DNA of 32,451 bases, from assembly GCA_019347595.1 (NCBI GenBank), contig JAHWLA010000004.1, positions 1-32,451 of the forward strand, read 5' to 3'. This document shows, one piece after another, positions 6,541-15,000 of this stretch; position 1 is the first letter of the stretch; every line of letters begins with the position of its first letter. The DNA comes from Actinomycetota bacterium. GTDB lineage: Bacteria > Actinomycetota > Acidimicrobiia > Acidimicrobiales > JAHWLA01. Under the pieces are notes generated by a model. That model searched no databases, had not been told where the DNA came from, and worked only from the letters and a program-made list of their open reading frames with translations. A program made the position numbers and the translations under genes.

Positions 6541-7106
6541 GCGACTACGACCCACCCACATCGGCGGCCAACAGCGACATCGACGCCGAGACCCTGCTGC
6601 GGCGCGTCATCGAGATCGTCGACAACGCCAAGTCGATGCCGCTTTCGGCCTCCGTGCTCATCAGCAAGGAGGAGGTCCTCGAGCTGCTCCAGGACGCGCT
6701 CGGGCGGCTTCCCGACGAGTTGCGCGAGGCGCGCTGGATGCTGAAGGAGCGCCAGGAGTTCCTGGCCAAGACCCAGCGTGACGCCGACGAGATCCTGGAG
6801 GCGGCGCGGGTGCGGGCCGAGCGTATGGTGCAGCGCACGGAGATCGTCCGGTCGGCCCAGCAGACGGCCAAGCGGACGATGGAGCAAGCGGAGGACGAGG
6901 CCCGCCGGCTGAAGCACGAGGCCGAGGACTACTGCGACAAGAAGCTGGCCGCCTTCGAGATCGTGCTGGAGCGGACGATGAAGACCGTCCAGGCGGGCCG
7001 CGACAAGCTGCGGGTCACCCCGGCGCCGCTGACCGACGCCGCCCGCACGGCCTACGGCGAGGACGCCGAGGCCGTCGACGAGGCCTTCTTCGACCAGGAC
7101 TCCTGA
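6537..7106 (+). CDS. sepIVA: SepIVA-like DivIVA-domain coiled-coil protein
   Basis: This 189-residue, highly charged, mostly helical protein has a long coiled coil from about residues 70 to 155 (heptads through RDADEILEAARVRAERMVQRTE and AEDEARRLKHEAEDY). The N-terminal segment LLRRVIEIVDNAKSMPLSASVLISKEEVLELL and the C-terminal YCDKKLAAFEIVLERTMKTV resemble mycobacterial SepIVA, a septum-associated cell-division factor. That gene also precedes DUF177, rnc, mutM, smc and ftsY in mycobacteria, so position supports the call. It is shorter in the coil than the mycobacterial protein. GTG at 6537 overlaps the coaD stop. Hairpin B follows the stop. Function is inferred from homology and context. 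Confidence 0.72.
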   Translation: MSDYDPPTSAANSDIDAETLLRRVIEIVDNAKSMPLSASVLISKEEVLELLQDALGRLPDELREARWMLKERQEFLAKTQRDADEILEAARVRAERMVQRTEIVRSAQQTAKRTMEQAEDEARRLKHEAEDYCDKKLAAFEIVLERTMKTVQAGRDKLRVTPAPLTDAARTAYGEDAEAVDEAFFDQDS

Positions 7107-7114
7107 CCACCGCC

Positions 7115-7163
7115 CGTCCCGAGTACATAGCGTGCGGATTCCGGACGCTATGTACTCGGGACG
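7115..7163. terminator. Long intergenic hairpin B
   Basis: Arms 7115-7133 and 7145-7163 form a perfect 19-bp inverted repeat (CGTCCCGAGTACATAGCGT and complement). The 11-nt loop can form an extra CGG/CCG stem. It starts 9 nt after the SepIVA-like stop and ends 25 nt before the DUF177 -10 element. There is no T-run, so it is either a terminator of unusual type or a structural boundary element. Confidence 0.7.
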
Positions 7164-7188
7164 TGGTGGGGTCGGGCGTGCGGCTTCG

Positions 7189-7194
7189 TACAAT
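7189..7194 (+). promoter_or_regulatory. -10 element of leaderless DUF177 gene
   Basis: TACAAT, close to the sigma-70 consensus, ends 7 nt before the GTG at 7202. No -35 hexamer or Shine-Dalgarno is evident. It supports the GTG at 7202 over the ATG at 7163, which lies upstream of this promoter. Confidence 0.6.
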
Positions 7195-7201
7195 CGATGG
7201 C

Positions 7202-7714
7202 GTGCCCCCCCGCCCCTTCCTGGTGAGCGTGACCGCGCTGCGTCGATCGCCGGCCGCCACCGTGCAGCACGAGCGCCGCTGCGGTCCCCTCGACGGCCTA
7301 GCCGTCACGTCGACCCGCGTCCCCTCGGGCGCCGAGGTGTGCGTCGACGTCGACCTGGAGGCGGTCCACGGCGGGGTCATGGCGCACGGAACCGTCAGCG
7401 CCCCGTGGGAAGGCGAGTGCCGCCGGTGCCTGGGGACGGCGCTCGGGACGCTGGAGACCGAGGTCCGTGAGCTGTTCGAACCGAACAGCGCCGACGACGA
7501 CACGTACCGCCTCCGCGGCGAGCAACTCGACTTGGAGCCGCTGGCGCGCGACGCTGTCCTGCTGGAACTTCCCCAGGCGCCCCTCTGTGCGGAGGCGTGC
7601 CAGGGGCTGTGTCCCACGTGCGGCGCCAACCTCAACGAGGGTGAGTGCTCGTGCGAGGCGCAGCCAACCGACCCGCGTTGGGCAGCGCTCGACGCGCTTC
7701 GCCACGAGACATAG
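7202..7714 (+). CDS. yceD: DUF177 (YceD) family protein
   Basis: This is a 170-residue member of the YceD/DUF177 family, which is almost always encoded just before rpmF, as here, and is linked to 23S rRNA or ribosome maturation. Family features are the early CRRC (about residues 76-79), the acidic middle with REL(F), and the C-terminal cysteine cluster CAEACQGLCPTCGANLNEGECSC, which looks like a metal-binding knuckle. The GTG at 7202 is favoured because TACAAT ends 7 nt upstream, predicting a leaderless message; an ATG at 7163 would lie inside hairpin B and before the promoter. rpmF begins 15 nt after the stop. Confidence 0.9.
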   Translation: MPPRPFLVSVTALRRSPAATVQHERRCGPLDGLAVTSTRVPSGAEVCVDVDLEAVHGGVMAHGTVSAPWEGECRRCLGTALGTLETEVRELFEPNSADDDTYRLRGEQLDLEPLARDAVLLELPQAPLCAEACQGLCPTCGANLNEGECSCEAQPTDPRWAALDALRHET

Positions 7715-7729
7715 AGAGAGCGACCGACG

Positions 7730-7909
7730 ATGGCCGTCCCCAAGAAGAAGACCTCGAAGGCCAAGAGCCGTAGCCGCCGGGCCAGCAACTGGACGCTCGC
7801 CGTCCCGGCGCGGAGCGTCTGCCCGCAGTGCCGCCACGCCAAGCTTCCCCACGTCGTCTGCCCCAACTGCGGGTGGTACGGCGGTCGCCAGGCCATCGAC
7901 GTCGGCTAG
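7730..7909 (+). CDS. rpmF: 50S ribosomal protein L32
   Basis: This 59-residue ribosomal protein begins MAVPKKKTSKAKSRSRRASN, the invariant L32 N-terminus. It carries a zinc ribbon CPQC (about residues 34-37) and CPNC (about 47-50), so it is the zinc-binding C+ form rather than the cysteine-free form made under zinc limitation. It is located 15 nt after DUF177 and 39 nt before plsX, the usual yceD-rpmF-plsX unit. A purine-rich GAGAGAG lies about 10 nt before the ATG. A 25-nt stretch after its stop (7923-7947) matches the tandem repeat downstream of mutM. Confidence 0.97.
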   Translation: MAVPKKKTSKAKSRSRRASNWTLAVPARSVCPQCRHAKLPHVVCPNCGWYGGRQAIDVG

Positions 7910-7922
7910 TTGTGAACGGGTG

Positions 7923-7947
7923 GCTCTTCGCCTGACGGTTCAGCGCG
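7923..7947 (+). repeat. Dispersed partial copy of the mutM-smc repeat
   Basis: GCTCTTCGCCTGACGGTTCA plus the next 5 nt match the first part of the 87-bp unit at 11773 with two mismatches in 25. It fills most of the gap between rpmF and plsX, and its end runs into the plsX start. Confidence 0.6.
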
Positions 7948-7948
7948 G

Positions 7949-8935
7949 GTGACCACCATCCTCCCCATCGCGGTCGACGCCATGGGCGGTGACCGTGCGC
8001 CCGGTGAGGTCGTCGCCGGCGCCCGTCAGGCGGCCGACGAACTCGGCGTTCCCGTTGTCCTCGTCGGCGACCCGGGCGTCATCGGCGATGCGGCGGGCCT
8101 GGAGGTGTTCCCCGCCTCCGAGGTGATCGGCATGCACGACGACCCCGGCGCGGGTGTCCGCCGCAAGAAGGACTCGTCGCTCGTGCGCGCCGCCGAGGCG
8201 GTTCGCGACGGCCGGGCCTCCGCCATGGTGAGCGCGGGCAACACCGGCGCCACCATGGGCAGCGCCCTGTTGCGCATGGGACGGCTGCCCGGCGTGAGCC
8301 GCCCCGCCATCGCCACGCCCATCCCCGTGCCCGGCTCGACGCCCACCGTCCTGCTCGACGCCGGCGCCAACGCCGACTGCAAGCCGGAGTGGTTGGTGCA
8401 GTTCGCCCAGATGGGGGCCGTGTTCGCCACCGAGCGCTACGGCCTGGAGAAGCCCCGCGTCGGGCTGCTGTCCATCGGCGAGGAGGAGACCAAGGGCAAC
8501 GCGCTGGTGAAGGAGACGCACGCACTCCTGGCGGCCGGGGTGCCGGGCGTGGAGTTCGTCGGCAACGTCGAAGGACGCGACATCCTCACCGACGACATCG
8601 ATGTGGTGGTCACCGACGGTTTCACCGGCAACGTCACGCTCAAGACGCTCGAAGGGGCGATGAAGTTCATGCGCGACGCGGTGTTCGGGGCCATGGTGTC
8701 GACCGATGAGGCAGTGAAAGCGTCCGAGGTGCTGCTTCCTATCCTGCTCCCGCTGGCCGAGGAGATGGACCCCGACAGCCACGGCGGCGCCGCCCTGCTC
8801 GGCGTCGACGGCGTGTGCATCATCAGCCACGGCTCGTCGTCGGCCAAGGCCATCGTGAACGCCGTGCGGGTCGCTCGCGACATGGTCGAACAGCGTCTCG
8901 CCGAGCGGCTGGCCGAGGCGGTCGCCCCCGCCTGA
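7949..8935 (+). CDS. plsX: Phosphate acyltransferase PlsX
   Basis: PlsX makes acyl-phosphate from acyl-ACP and phosphate, the first step of phosphatidic acid synthesis in most Gram-positives; it is a peripheral membrane enzyme. The protein has 328 residues, normal length. Diagnostic stretches are IAVDAMGGDRAPGEVV at the N-terminus, SAGNTGATM at about residues 95-103, LLDAGANADCKPEWLVQFA and VVTDGFTGNVTLKTLEG. GTG at 7949 was chosen because the conserved IAVDAMGGD follows at once. rpmF lies 39 nt upstream. acpP, its usual partner, comes next but one; an LppX-like gene with its own promoter is inserted between them. Confidence 0.97.
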   Translation: MTTILPIAVDAMGGDRAPGEVVAGARQAADELGVPVVLVGDPGVIGDAAGLEVFPASEVIGMHDDPGAGVRRKKDSSLVRAAEAVRDGRASAMVSAGNTGATMGSALLRMGRLPGVSRPAIATPIPVPGSTPTVLLDAGANADCKPEWLVQFAQMGAVFATERYGLEKPRVGLLSIGEEETKGNALVKETHALLAAGVPGVEFVGNVEGRDILTDDIDVVVTDGFTGNVTLKTLEGAMKFMRDAVFGAMVSTDEAVKASEVLLPILLPLAEEMDPDSHGGAALLGVDGVCIISHGSSSAKAIVNAVRVARDMVEQRLAERLAEAVAPA

Positions 8936-8943
8936 TCGGCCCG

Positions 8944-8949
8944 TACACT
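8944..8949 (+). promoter_or_regulatory. -10 element of leaderless LppX-like gene
   Basis: TACACT ends exactly 7 nt before the ATG at 8957. It sits in the 21-nt gap after plsX. No Shine-Dalgarno is present. Confidence 0.55.
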
Positions 8950-8956
8950 CCGGGCC

Positions 8957-9742
8957 ATGCACGCCACGGAGGTACGGGGGGACCGGCGGGTTCGGTTGTC
9001 GGCGTTGGCGACGGCGTTCCTCTTTGTCTTCTCCGCGCTCGGCCTGGTGACGCACGACGCGGGCGATCCCGACGCCGAGTTGGTGGCGGGGGCGGCCGAG
9101 GCCACCGCCCGTACCGGCGCGGCGAAGGTCAGTTTCACCGTGGAAGTCGAGGCGGACGCCGCCACCTTCACCACCAGAGGCGACGGTGTGGTGGACCTGG
9201 CAGGCAACCGTGCCGCACTCGCCATCACCGTGGCCGATCGGGAGCCGGTGGACGTCGTCCTCGTGGGCGACCAGGCGTATCACCACGTCGGCCCCGGTGC
9301 GCCCAAGCCGTGGATCGCCATGCCGCCGCCGCCCATGACTGCGCCGTTCCTGGGAGCGGCCGGGCCGGGCGGCCATGCGCTGGCGGCGTTGGCACTGCTG
9401 GAGGACGCCGATGCGCTGCGCGGGATGCGACGGGCCGGTGTCGACGAGGTGGGCGGCGTGCGCACCGACAAGTACGTCGGCAGCCTCGACGCCGACGTCA
9501 TGGGGACGGGGGCCGAGGCGCCTGCGGGCGGGCGCCCGCTCCAGGCCCTGCGGTTCCTGCCCTCGTCGCTGGAGGTGTGGGTGTCAGACGACGGCCTGAT
9601 CCGGCGCTATCGCACAGTGGTGGTGGCGAGCGTGGACGAGACTGCCTTCCGCATGCACGTCTCCGTGGAGCTGGACGAGTTCGGCGTCCCCGTGCGGATC
9701 GAGGCGCCCCCCGCCGATGAGGTGCAGCAGCCGGCGGCGTGA
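8957..9742 (+). CDS. LppX/LprAFG-like exported protein
   Basis: This 261-residue protein has one N-terminal hydrophobic segment (about residues 13-31, RLSALATAFLFVFSALGLV) and then a mature domain of the LppX/LprAFG lipid-carrier type. That domain begins AELVAGAAEATARTGAAKVSFTV, continues with GDGVVDLAGNRAALAITV and VVLVGDQAYHHVG, and ends with strand-rich RRYRTVVVASVDETAFRMHVSVEL. The family usually carries a lipobox cysteine; none is visible in the first 40 residues, so it is probably signal-anchored or secreted rather than lipidated. Lipid transport is known for mycobacterial relatives; a role here is inference. It interrupts plsX-acpP and has its own leaderless promoter. Confidence 0.72.
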   Translation: MHATEVRGDRRVRLSALATAFLFVFSALGLVTHDAGDPDAELVAGAAEATARTGAAKVSFTVEVEADAATFTTRGDGVVDLAGNRAALAITVADREPVDVVLVGDQAYHHVGPGAPKPWIAMPPPPMTAPFLGAAGPGGHALAALALLEDADALRGMRRAGVDEVGGVRTDKYVGSLDADVMGTGAEAPAGGRPLQALRFLPSSLEVWVSDDGLIRRYRTVVVASVDETAFRMHVSVELDEFGVPVRIEAPPADEVQQPAA

Positions 9743-9783
9743 GGCGGCCTGCTCGTTCACAAGCGCACGAACTCCGCCCGCCG

Positions 9784-9820
9784 TACCATGTCGGCCGCAC
9801 ACGTCCCCCCGTGCGAGGAG
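9784..9820 (+). promoter_or_regulatory. acpP -10 element and Shine-Dalgarno
   Basis: TACCAT (9784-9789) could start a transcript at about 9797. GAGGAG (9815-9820) lies 5 nt before GTG 9826, a good ribosome site that decides the acpP start. Unlike most unit starts in the window this one has a short leader. Confidence 0.5.
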
Positions 9821-9825
9821 CAGCA

Positions 9826-10122
9826 GTGCCCGCAGAAACCCATGTGGAGCGTGGCCCGATGGACCGCACGCAGGTCTTCGAGCTCATCCGTGACCGCTTG
9901 GCCGACATCCTGGAGATCGAGCCGGGTAAGATCAGTGAAGGCGCGTCGTTCTCCGACGACCTCGGCGCCGACTCCCTGGCCCTCATCGAGCTGGTCGAGG
10001 CGCTGGAGGAGGAGCTGGGCGAGCGCAGCGTCGGCTTCCGAATCGACGACGAGGACCTCGAGGACCTGAAGACGGTCCGCGACGCGGTCGACTACGTCGT
10101 CGCCAAGCTCGAGGCGTCCTGA
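9826..10122 (+). CDS. acpP: Acyl carrier protein
   Basis: This is the acidic carrier of fatty acid synthesis, 98 residues. The phosphopantetheine attachment Ser is in LGADSLALIELVEALEEELG (about residue 50), and the helix before it reads ISEGASFSDDLGAD. Start choice: GTG 9826 has GAGGAG at 5 nt; ATG at 9859 (MDRTQVFEL) matches the usual ACP N-terminus more closely but lacks a clear ribosome site, so the extra 11 residues (VPAETHVERGP) may or may not be translated. rnc follows 17 nt after the stop, the common acpP-rnc arrangement. Confidence 0.95.
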   Translation: MPAETHVERGPMDRTQVFELIRDRLADILEIEPGKISEGASFSDDLGADSLALIELVEALEEELGERSVGFRIDDEDLEDLKTVRDAVDYVVAKLEAS

Positions 10123-10139
10123 GCGCGAACCGGGGCGAC

Positions 10140-10940
10140 GTGCCGGAGAGCAGCGAACGGGCCGAGCTCGACGCGCTCGCCGAGCGCATCGGCTATCGAT
10201 TCGACGATCGCGTCCTGCTCGCCCGCGCCATGGCCCACCGGTCGTGGTGCGCGGAGACGAGCGGCGAGGACCCCAACGAGCGGTTGGAGTTCCTGGGCGA
10301 CGCCGTGCTCGGCCTGGTCGTGACCGACCACGTGTACCGCACCTACCCCGACCTCCCCGAGGGCGAGCTGGCCAAGGTGCGCGCCTCGGTCGTGAACTCG
10401 GCCTCGTTGGCCGAAGTGGCCGCCGAGCTGCGCCTGGGTGACGCCCTCCTGCTGGGCAAGGGCGAGGACCTCTCCGGGGGGCGGGAGAAGCCGTCGATCC
10501 TGGCCGACGCCATGGAGGCCGTCATCGGCGCCGTCTACATCGACGGCGGCTGGGACGCCGCCGAGGGGCTGGTCATGCGCCTGGTCGGCGAGCGCATCGC
10601 CGAGGCGGCGGTCGGCCCCGGCGGGCAGGACTACAAGACCCGGCTCCAGGAGCTGGGCGCCCGTCGCTACGACCAGCTCCCGCGCTACGACGTGCTCGAC
10701 GAAGGGCCCGACCACGCCAAACGCTTCTTCGCCACCGTGCACCTGGGCAACCGGGCGTGCGGCGAGGGGGAGGGGCGGTCCAAGAAGCAGGCCGAACAGG
10801 CGGCCGCCCGGGTGGCGTGGGAGCGATTGCAGGCCGAGGCGGCCGAGACCCGCGATGGCACGGCGGCGGCGGCCGCCACCATTGCGCTCGTCGAGGGCGA
10901 CGAGGACGAGGCGGCCGGGGAGGCAGTGGCCGGTGCCTGA
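10140..10940 (+). CDS. rnc: Ribonuclease III
   Basis: This double-strand-specific endoribonuclease acts in rRNA processing and RNA turnover. It has 266 residues. The signature ERLEFLGDAVL is at about residues 43-53, the second acidic cluster is DAMEAVIGAVYIDGG (about 124-138), and a dsRNA-binding domain spans roughly 160-228 (YKTRLQELGARR to SKKQAEQAAARVAWERL). The C-terminus carries an Ala/Glu/Asp-rich extension of about 35 residues beyond the dsRBD (TAAAAATIALVEGDEDEAAGE) that typical bacterial enzymes lack. The GTG start at 10140 follows acpP by 17 nt. The stop lies 8 nt inside mutM. Confidence 0.97.
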   Translation: MPESSERAELDALAERIGYRFDDRVLLARAMAHRSWCAETSGEDPNERLEFLGDAVLGLVVTDHVYRTYPDLPEGELAKVRASVVNSASLAEVAAELRLGDALLLGKGEDLSGGREKPSILADAMEAVIGAVYIDGGWDAAEGLVMRLVGERIAEAAVGPGGQDYKTRLQELGARRYDQLPRYDVLDEGPDHAKRFFATVHLGNRACGEGEGRSKKQAEQAAARVAWERLQAEAAETRDGTAAAAATIALVEGDEDEAAGEAVAGA

Positions 10941-11772
10941 GCTTCCCGAAGTCGAGACCATCCGACGCGACCTCGACCGCGAGGTCGTGGGCAAGCGCAT
11001 CAAGCAGGTGGAGGCGACGGGCACGCGCACCATCCGCAGGCACAAGTCCAAGAAGGACTTCGTGGCCAAGCTGGAGGGTCGCAAGATCACCGGCATCGTC
11101 CGCCGGGGCAAGAACCTGCTCATCAAGCTCGACGGCGGCGACGTCCTCGTCATCCACCTGGGCATGAGCGGGCAGCTCCTGCGGGCCAAGGGCCCCAAGG
11201 AACCGCTGGCCAAGCACACCCACGTCGTCATCACGTTCACCCAGGGCGGGCAGCTCCGCTACATCGATCCCCGCACCTTCGGCGAGCTGTTCGTCACGGC
11301 GCTCGACGGGGTGGAGGCGGCCGTGCCCGAGCTGGCCCACCTCGGCTTCGACCCCCTCGACGACGTCATGTCGTGGAACGCCTTTGGGGCGAGGCTCACG
11401 GCCCGCAAGGCCAAGCTCAAGGCGCTGCTGATGGACCAGAAGTTCATCGCCGGCATCGGCAACATGTACGCGGATGAGATCCTGTGGGCGGCCGGGCTGC
11501 GACCGGACCGCACATCGGAGAGCCTGTCGTCGCAGGAGGTGCGGCGGCTGTACCGGGCCATGGTGGAGACCCTGCAGGACGCCATCAAGCACCGGGGCTC
11601 GTCGCTGGCCGACGAGCAGTACCGCGACCTGTTCGGCGAGGTCGGCGGGTACCAGGGCGAGCACAAGGTCTACGACATGGAGGGCAAGCCCTGTCGTCGG
11701 TGCCGCACGCCGATCGTGCGCACCAAGGCGGCGGGCCGGTCCACGTTCTTCTGCCAGCAGTGCCAGGTTTGA
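10933..11772 (+). CDS. mutM: Formamidopyrimidine-DNA glycosylase (MutM/Fpg)
   Basis: This is a bifunctional base-excision glycosylase/AP lyase for oxidised purines such as 8-oxoguanine. It has 279 residues. After removal of the initiator the N-terminus is PELPEVETIRRDL, with catalytic Pro2 and Glu3. Lys in RRGKNLLIKL (about 59) and the QKFIAGIGNMYADEILWAAG helix-two-turn-helix (about 162-181) are present. The C-terminal zinc finger is complete (CRRC then 16 residues then CQQC). GTG at 10933 is fixed by the required Pro2; it overlaps rnc by 8 nt. The gene is followed by an 87-bp tandem repeat and a hairpin. Confidence 0.97.
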   Translation: MPELPEVETIRRDLDREVVGKRIKQVEATGTRTIRRHKSKKDFVAKLEGRKITGIVRRGKNLLIKLDGGDVLVIHLGMSGQLLRAKGPKEPLAKHTHVVITFTQGGQLRYIDPRTFGELFVTALDGVEAAVPELAHLGFDPLDDVMSWNAFGARLTARKAKLKALLMDQKFIAGIGNMYADEILWAAGLRPDRTSESLSSQEVRRLYRAMVETLQDAIKHRGSSLADEQYRDLFGEVGGYQGEHKVYDMEGKPCRRCRTPIVRTKAAGRSTFFCQQCQV

Positions 11773-11958
11773 TTGCTCTTCGCCTGACGGCTCATCGCGA
11801 TGCCGGCGGGGGCCCCAACCCCGCCGGCGCGCCGGGCCTCCACGGCAGTGCCGGCTCCGTTGCTCTTCGCCTGACGGCTCATCGCGATGCCGGCGGGGAC
11901 CCCAACCCCGCCGGCGCGCCGGGCCTCCGCGGCAGTGCCGGCTCCGTTGCTCTTCGCC
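11773..11958. repeat. 87-bp tandem direct repeat, about 2.1 copies
   Basis: Unit 1 is 11773-11859, unit 2 is 11860-11946 and a third begins at 11947 but breaks off after 12 nt (TTGCTCTTCGCC). The two full units differ at only two positions. Each unit holds an inverted repeat GCCGGCGGGG/CCCCGCCGGC with a 7-nt loop. A related 25-nt piece occurs at 7923. The unit length is 29 codons and the minus strand stays open through it, but nothing else suggests coding. There are no spacers, so it is not CRISPR. Confidence 0.85.
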
Positions 11959-11963
11959 GCAAC

Positions 11964-12022
11964 CCTCGAACTTGCGTACGAATCGCGCCGCGATCCGACG
12001 CGATCCGTACACAGGTTCGAGG
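11964..12022. terminator. Intergenic hairpin E, imperfect
   Basis: Arms 11964-11987 and 11999-12022 pair over 24 positions with three non-Watson-Crick positions (one a possible G-T wobble); the loop is 11 nt. It lies after the tandem repeat and 26 nt before the smc -10 element, in the same promoter-proximal place as the other hairpins in the window. Confidence 0.55.
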
Positions 12023-12048
12023 TGCGCGCGCGGCCTCGGGCACGTCGG

Positions 12049-12054
12049 TACCCT
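12049..12054 (+). promoter_or_regulatory. -10 element of leaderless smc
   Basis: TACCCT ends 8 nt before GTG 12063, with no ribosome site. The same hexamer precedes ffh. Confidence 0.5.
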
Positions 12055-12062
12055 GAGTCGCG

Positions 12063-15000
12063 GTGTTCCTGAAGTCGCTCACCCTCAAGGGGTTCAAGTC
12101 CTTCGCGGACGCCACGTCGCTGGAGTTCGAGCCCGGCATCACCGTGGTCGTCGGCCCCAACGGCAGCGGCAAGTCGAACATCGTCGACGCCGTGGCGTGG
12201 GTGCTCGGCGCTCAGGGCCCCCGCACCGTGCGCTCGCAGAAGATGGAGGACGTCATCTTCGCGGGCTCGGCCAAGCGCCCCGCCCTGGGCCGGGCCGAAG
12301 TCGGCCTCACCATCGACAACTCCGGCGGCCTCCTGCCCATCGAGTTCTCCGAGGTGACGATCACCCGCACGCTGTTTCGCAGCGGCGACAGCGAGTACGC
12401 CATCAACGGCGTGCCGTGCCGCCTGCTCGACATCCAGGAGCTGCTCTCGGACAGCGGCGTGGGCCGCCAGCAGCACGTCATCGTCTCCCAGGGGCAGCTC
12501 GCTCAGATCCTCGACTCCCGGCCCGAGGACCGGCGGCTGGTCATCGAGGAAGCGGCGGGGGTGCTCAAGTACCGCCGCCGCCGGGAGAAAGCCCAGCGCC
12601 GCCTGGAGGCCACCGAGGGGAACCTGCTCCGCCTCCAGGACCTGCTCCGTGAGGTCCGCCGCCAGCTCCGCCCGCTCGAGCGCCAGGCCGACGCCGCCCG
12701 GCGCCACGGCTCGTTGGTGGAAGAGCTGCACGGCATCCGCCTGTTCCTCGCCGGCCGCGAGATCACCACGCTGACCACCCGGCTGGAGTCGGGGTCGCGG
12801 TCCAAGGCCGAATTGGCGAGAGCCGAAGCCGAGGTGCGCCAGGCCCTGGCCCGACTCGACGCCGACGTGGCCGTCGCCGAAGCGGGCGTCTCCTCCCAGG
12901 GCACAGACGACCTCGGCGACTCGCTGCTCCGCTTCGAAGGGTTGCGCGAGAAGGCACGGGGCATGTCCGCCGTGCTGGCCGAGCGCCACCGGTCGCTGCA
13001 GCGGGAGCTGGCCGCGTCGGTCGACGAGGGCGTCATCGCCTCGCTGGAATCCGACGCCGCCCACCTGGCCGCCCAGTTGCAGTCGGTGGAGACGGAGGCC
13101 GAGGCGCTGGTCCCGCAACACGAGGACCTGGCCGCCGCCGAGGCGTCGCTGCACGGTGAACGGACGACGTTCGACGAGGAGTGGGGCGACGAGAGCGCGC
13201 CCCCGGTCAGCAGCGAGGCCGCCCAGGTGCGCGGCGAGCTCACGGCGTTGCGGTCGGCCGCCCAGCGGGGCCGGGCCGAGGTCGGACGCATGGAGGCCCG
13301 CCTGGCGGCGTTGCAGCAGAAGGCGGAACGTCTCGACGCGGAGGTCGCCCGTCGGCGCGCCGAGGTGGCCGAGGCCGACGCCGCCGAACAGCCGCTGGTG
13401 GCTGCCCTCGAGGCAGGCGAGTCGGCTCGCGCCGCGGCGGAAGCGGCAATGGCCGAGGCCGACGAGTCGCTGCGGGCCGTCGAGCAGGAGCGCCAGACGT
13501 GGGCAGCCCGTGCCGAGGCGCTGGCGTTGGCGCTCGACGAGGCGCGTGCCCGTGCGGGTGCAGAACGGCTGGCCGACGTGCCCGGCGTGGTCGGCACCCT
13601 GTTGGAACTGGTCGAGGTCGACGAGGGCTGGGAGGCAGCTTTCGAGGCCGCCGCGGGCGAGGCCATCGCCGCCGTGGTGGTCGACGGCGTGGAAACGGCA
13701 CGCGCCGCGCTGACGCATCTGCGCGACGGCAACGCGGGCGGCGCCGTGCTGGCGCTCGATGCGGTCGGCTTCCCCGCCTCGCTGGCGCTCGACGCCGCCG
13801 CCGTCGGCGGCGAGCCGGTGCGCTCGCATGTGCGGTCGCGGCTGCCGTCGGTCGACCGGTTGCTCGACACGCTGCTCGGCCACGCCGTCGTCGTCGACGG
13901 CGGGTGGGAACGGGCGCTCGACCTGGCGCTCCAGCACCCGGGCCTGGTGGCCGTCACCCGCGACGGCGACCGCTTCGCCGCCACCGGCTGGCGGGCGGGC
14001 TCGGGCGGGAGCGGCGCCACCGGCGCGGCGTTGGACGAGGCACGAGCGCGGGCCGAGGAGGCGGTCACCCGGGTGGCCGCCGCCCGCGACCACGTGGCCG
14101 CCTGCCGTTCGGCATTGTCCGCGGCGCGGGCCACCGAGGCGGATCTGGCCAAGCAGCTCGACGCCAACGACTCCCGGCTCACCGCCGCGGGCGACGCCTT
14201 GCAGCGGCTGGAGACGGAGCGGCGCGACGTCGCCGTGGAGCAGGAGACCGTCGAGGCCCACCTGGGCGAGCTGTCCGAGCGGGTGGTGCGCGAGGAGGCC
14301 CGGGTGGCGGAGCTCGACGCCATGCTCCCCGCGCTGGAAGCCGAGGAGGCGGCAGGCGCGGAGCGGGTCATGGCCATGCGGGCGGCCCGGAGCCGGCTGG
14401 AGGAGCGGGTGGCCGCGGTGGCGGCGTTGCGCCGCGACCTCGAAGTGCGGGCCGCCGGCCTGGACGAGCGGCGCACGCTCCTGTCGCGTCGGCTGGCCGA
14501 GGTCGAAGAACGCCTCCATCGCAACGTCAGCGAGCGGGAAGCGGCCGCCGCCCGTCGCGAAGGGCTGGAGACGCGGGCCGTCGCCACCGCCCGGTTGTCG
14601 GCGGTGGTGGCCGACCGGTTGGCCGCCGTCGAGGGCGCCTTGGCGGGCCTGCACGAGCAGCGCCGGCAGCACAACGAGAAGATGCGCGCCGCCCTCGATC
14701 GGCTCGAGCAGTTGCGCCGTGAGCGTTCGACGGCGGAGCGGCAGTTGGCCGAACTGCGGGAGCGGGCGCAGCGGGGCGAGCTGGAGGAGGCCGAGGTTCG
14801 CCTGCGGCTGGAGTCCGCCGTCGAGGCCTTGCGGCGCGATTTCGACTGCGAGCCGGAGTCGGCGGCCAAGGCCGAATGCCCGGCGCTGCCCGAGGGCGTC
14901 TCGGCGTCGGCCCGGGTGCGCGAGCTCGAGCGGGAGCTGCGGCTCATGGGGCCGATCAACCCGCTGGCGCTGGAGGAGTTCACGGCCCTTCAGGAGCGCA

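Noticed and set aside
7163..7201. ATG start at 7163 for DUF177
   Set aside because: It lies at the edge of hairpin B and before the TACAAT hexamer; the extra residues are not part of the family.
11773..11946. CRISPR array at the tandem repeat
   Set aside because: The units are directly adjacent with no spacers, and 87 bp is far longer than CRISPR repeats.
11773..11958. Coding repeat on the minus strand (29-residue units)
   Set aside because: Open frame and multiple of three, but it only extends the smc shadow; there is no start, no ribosome site and no known peptide family.
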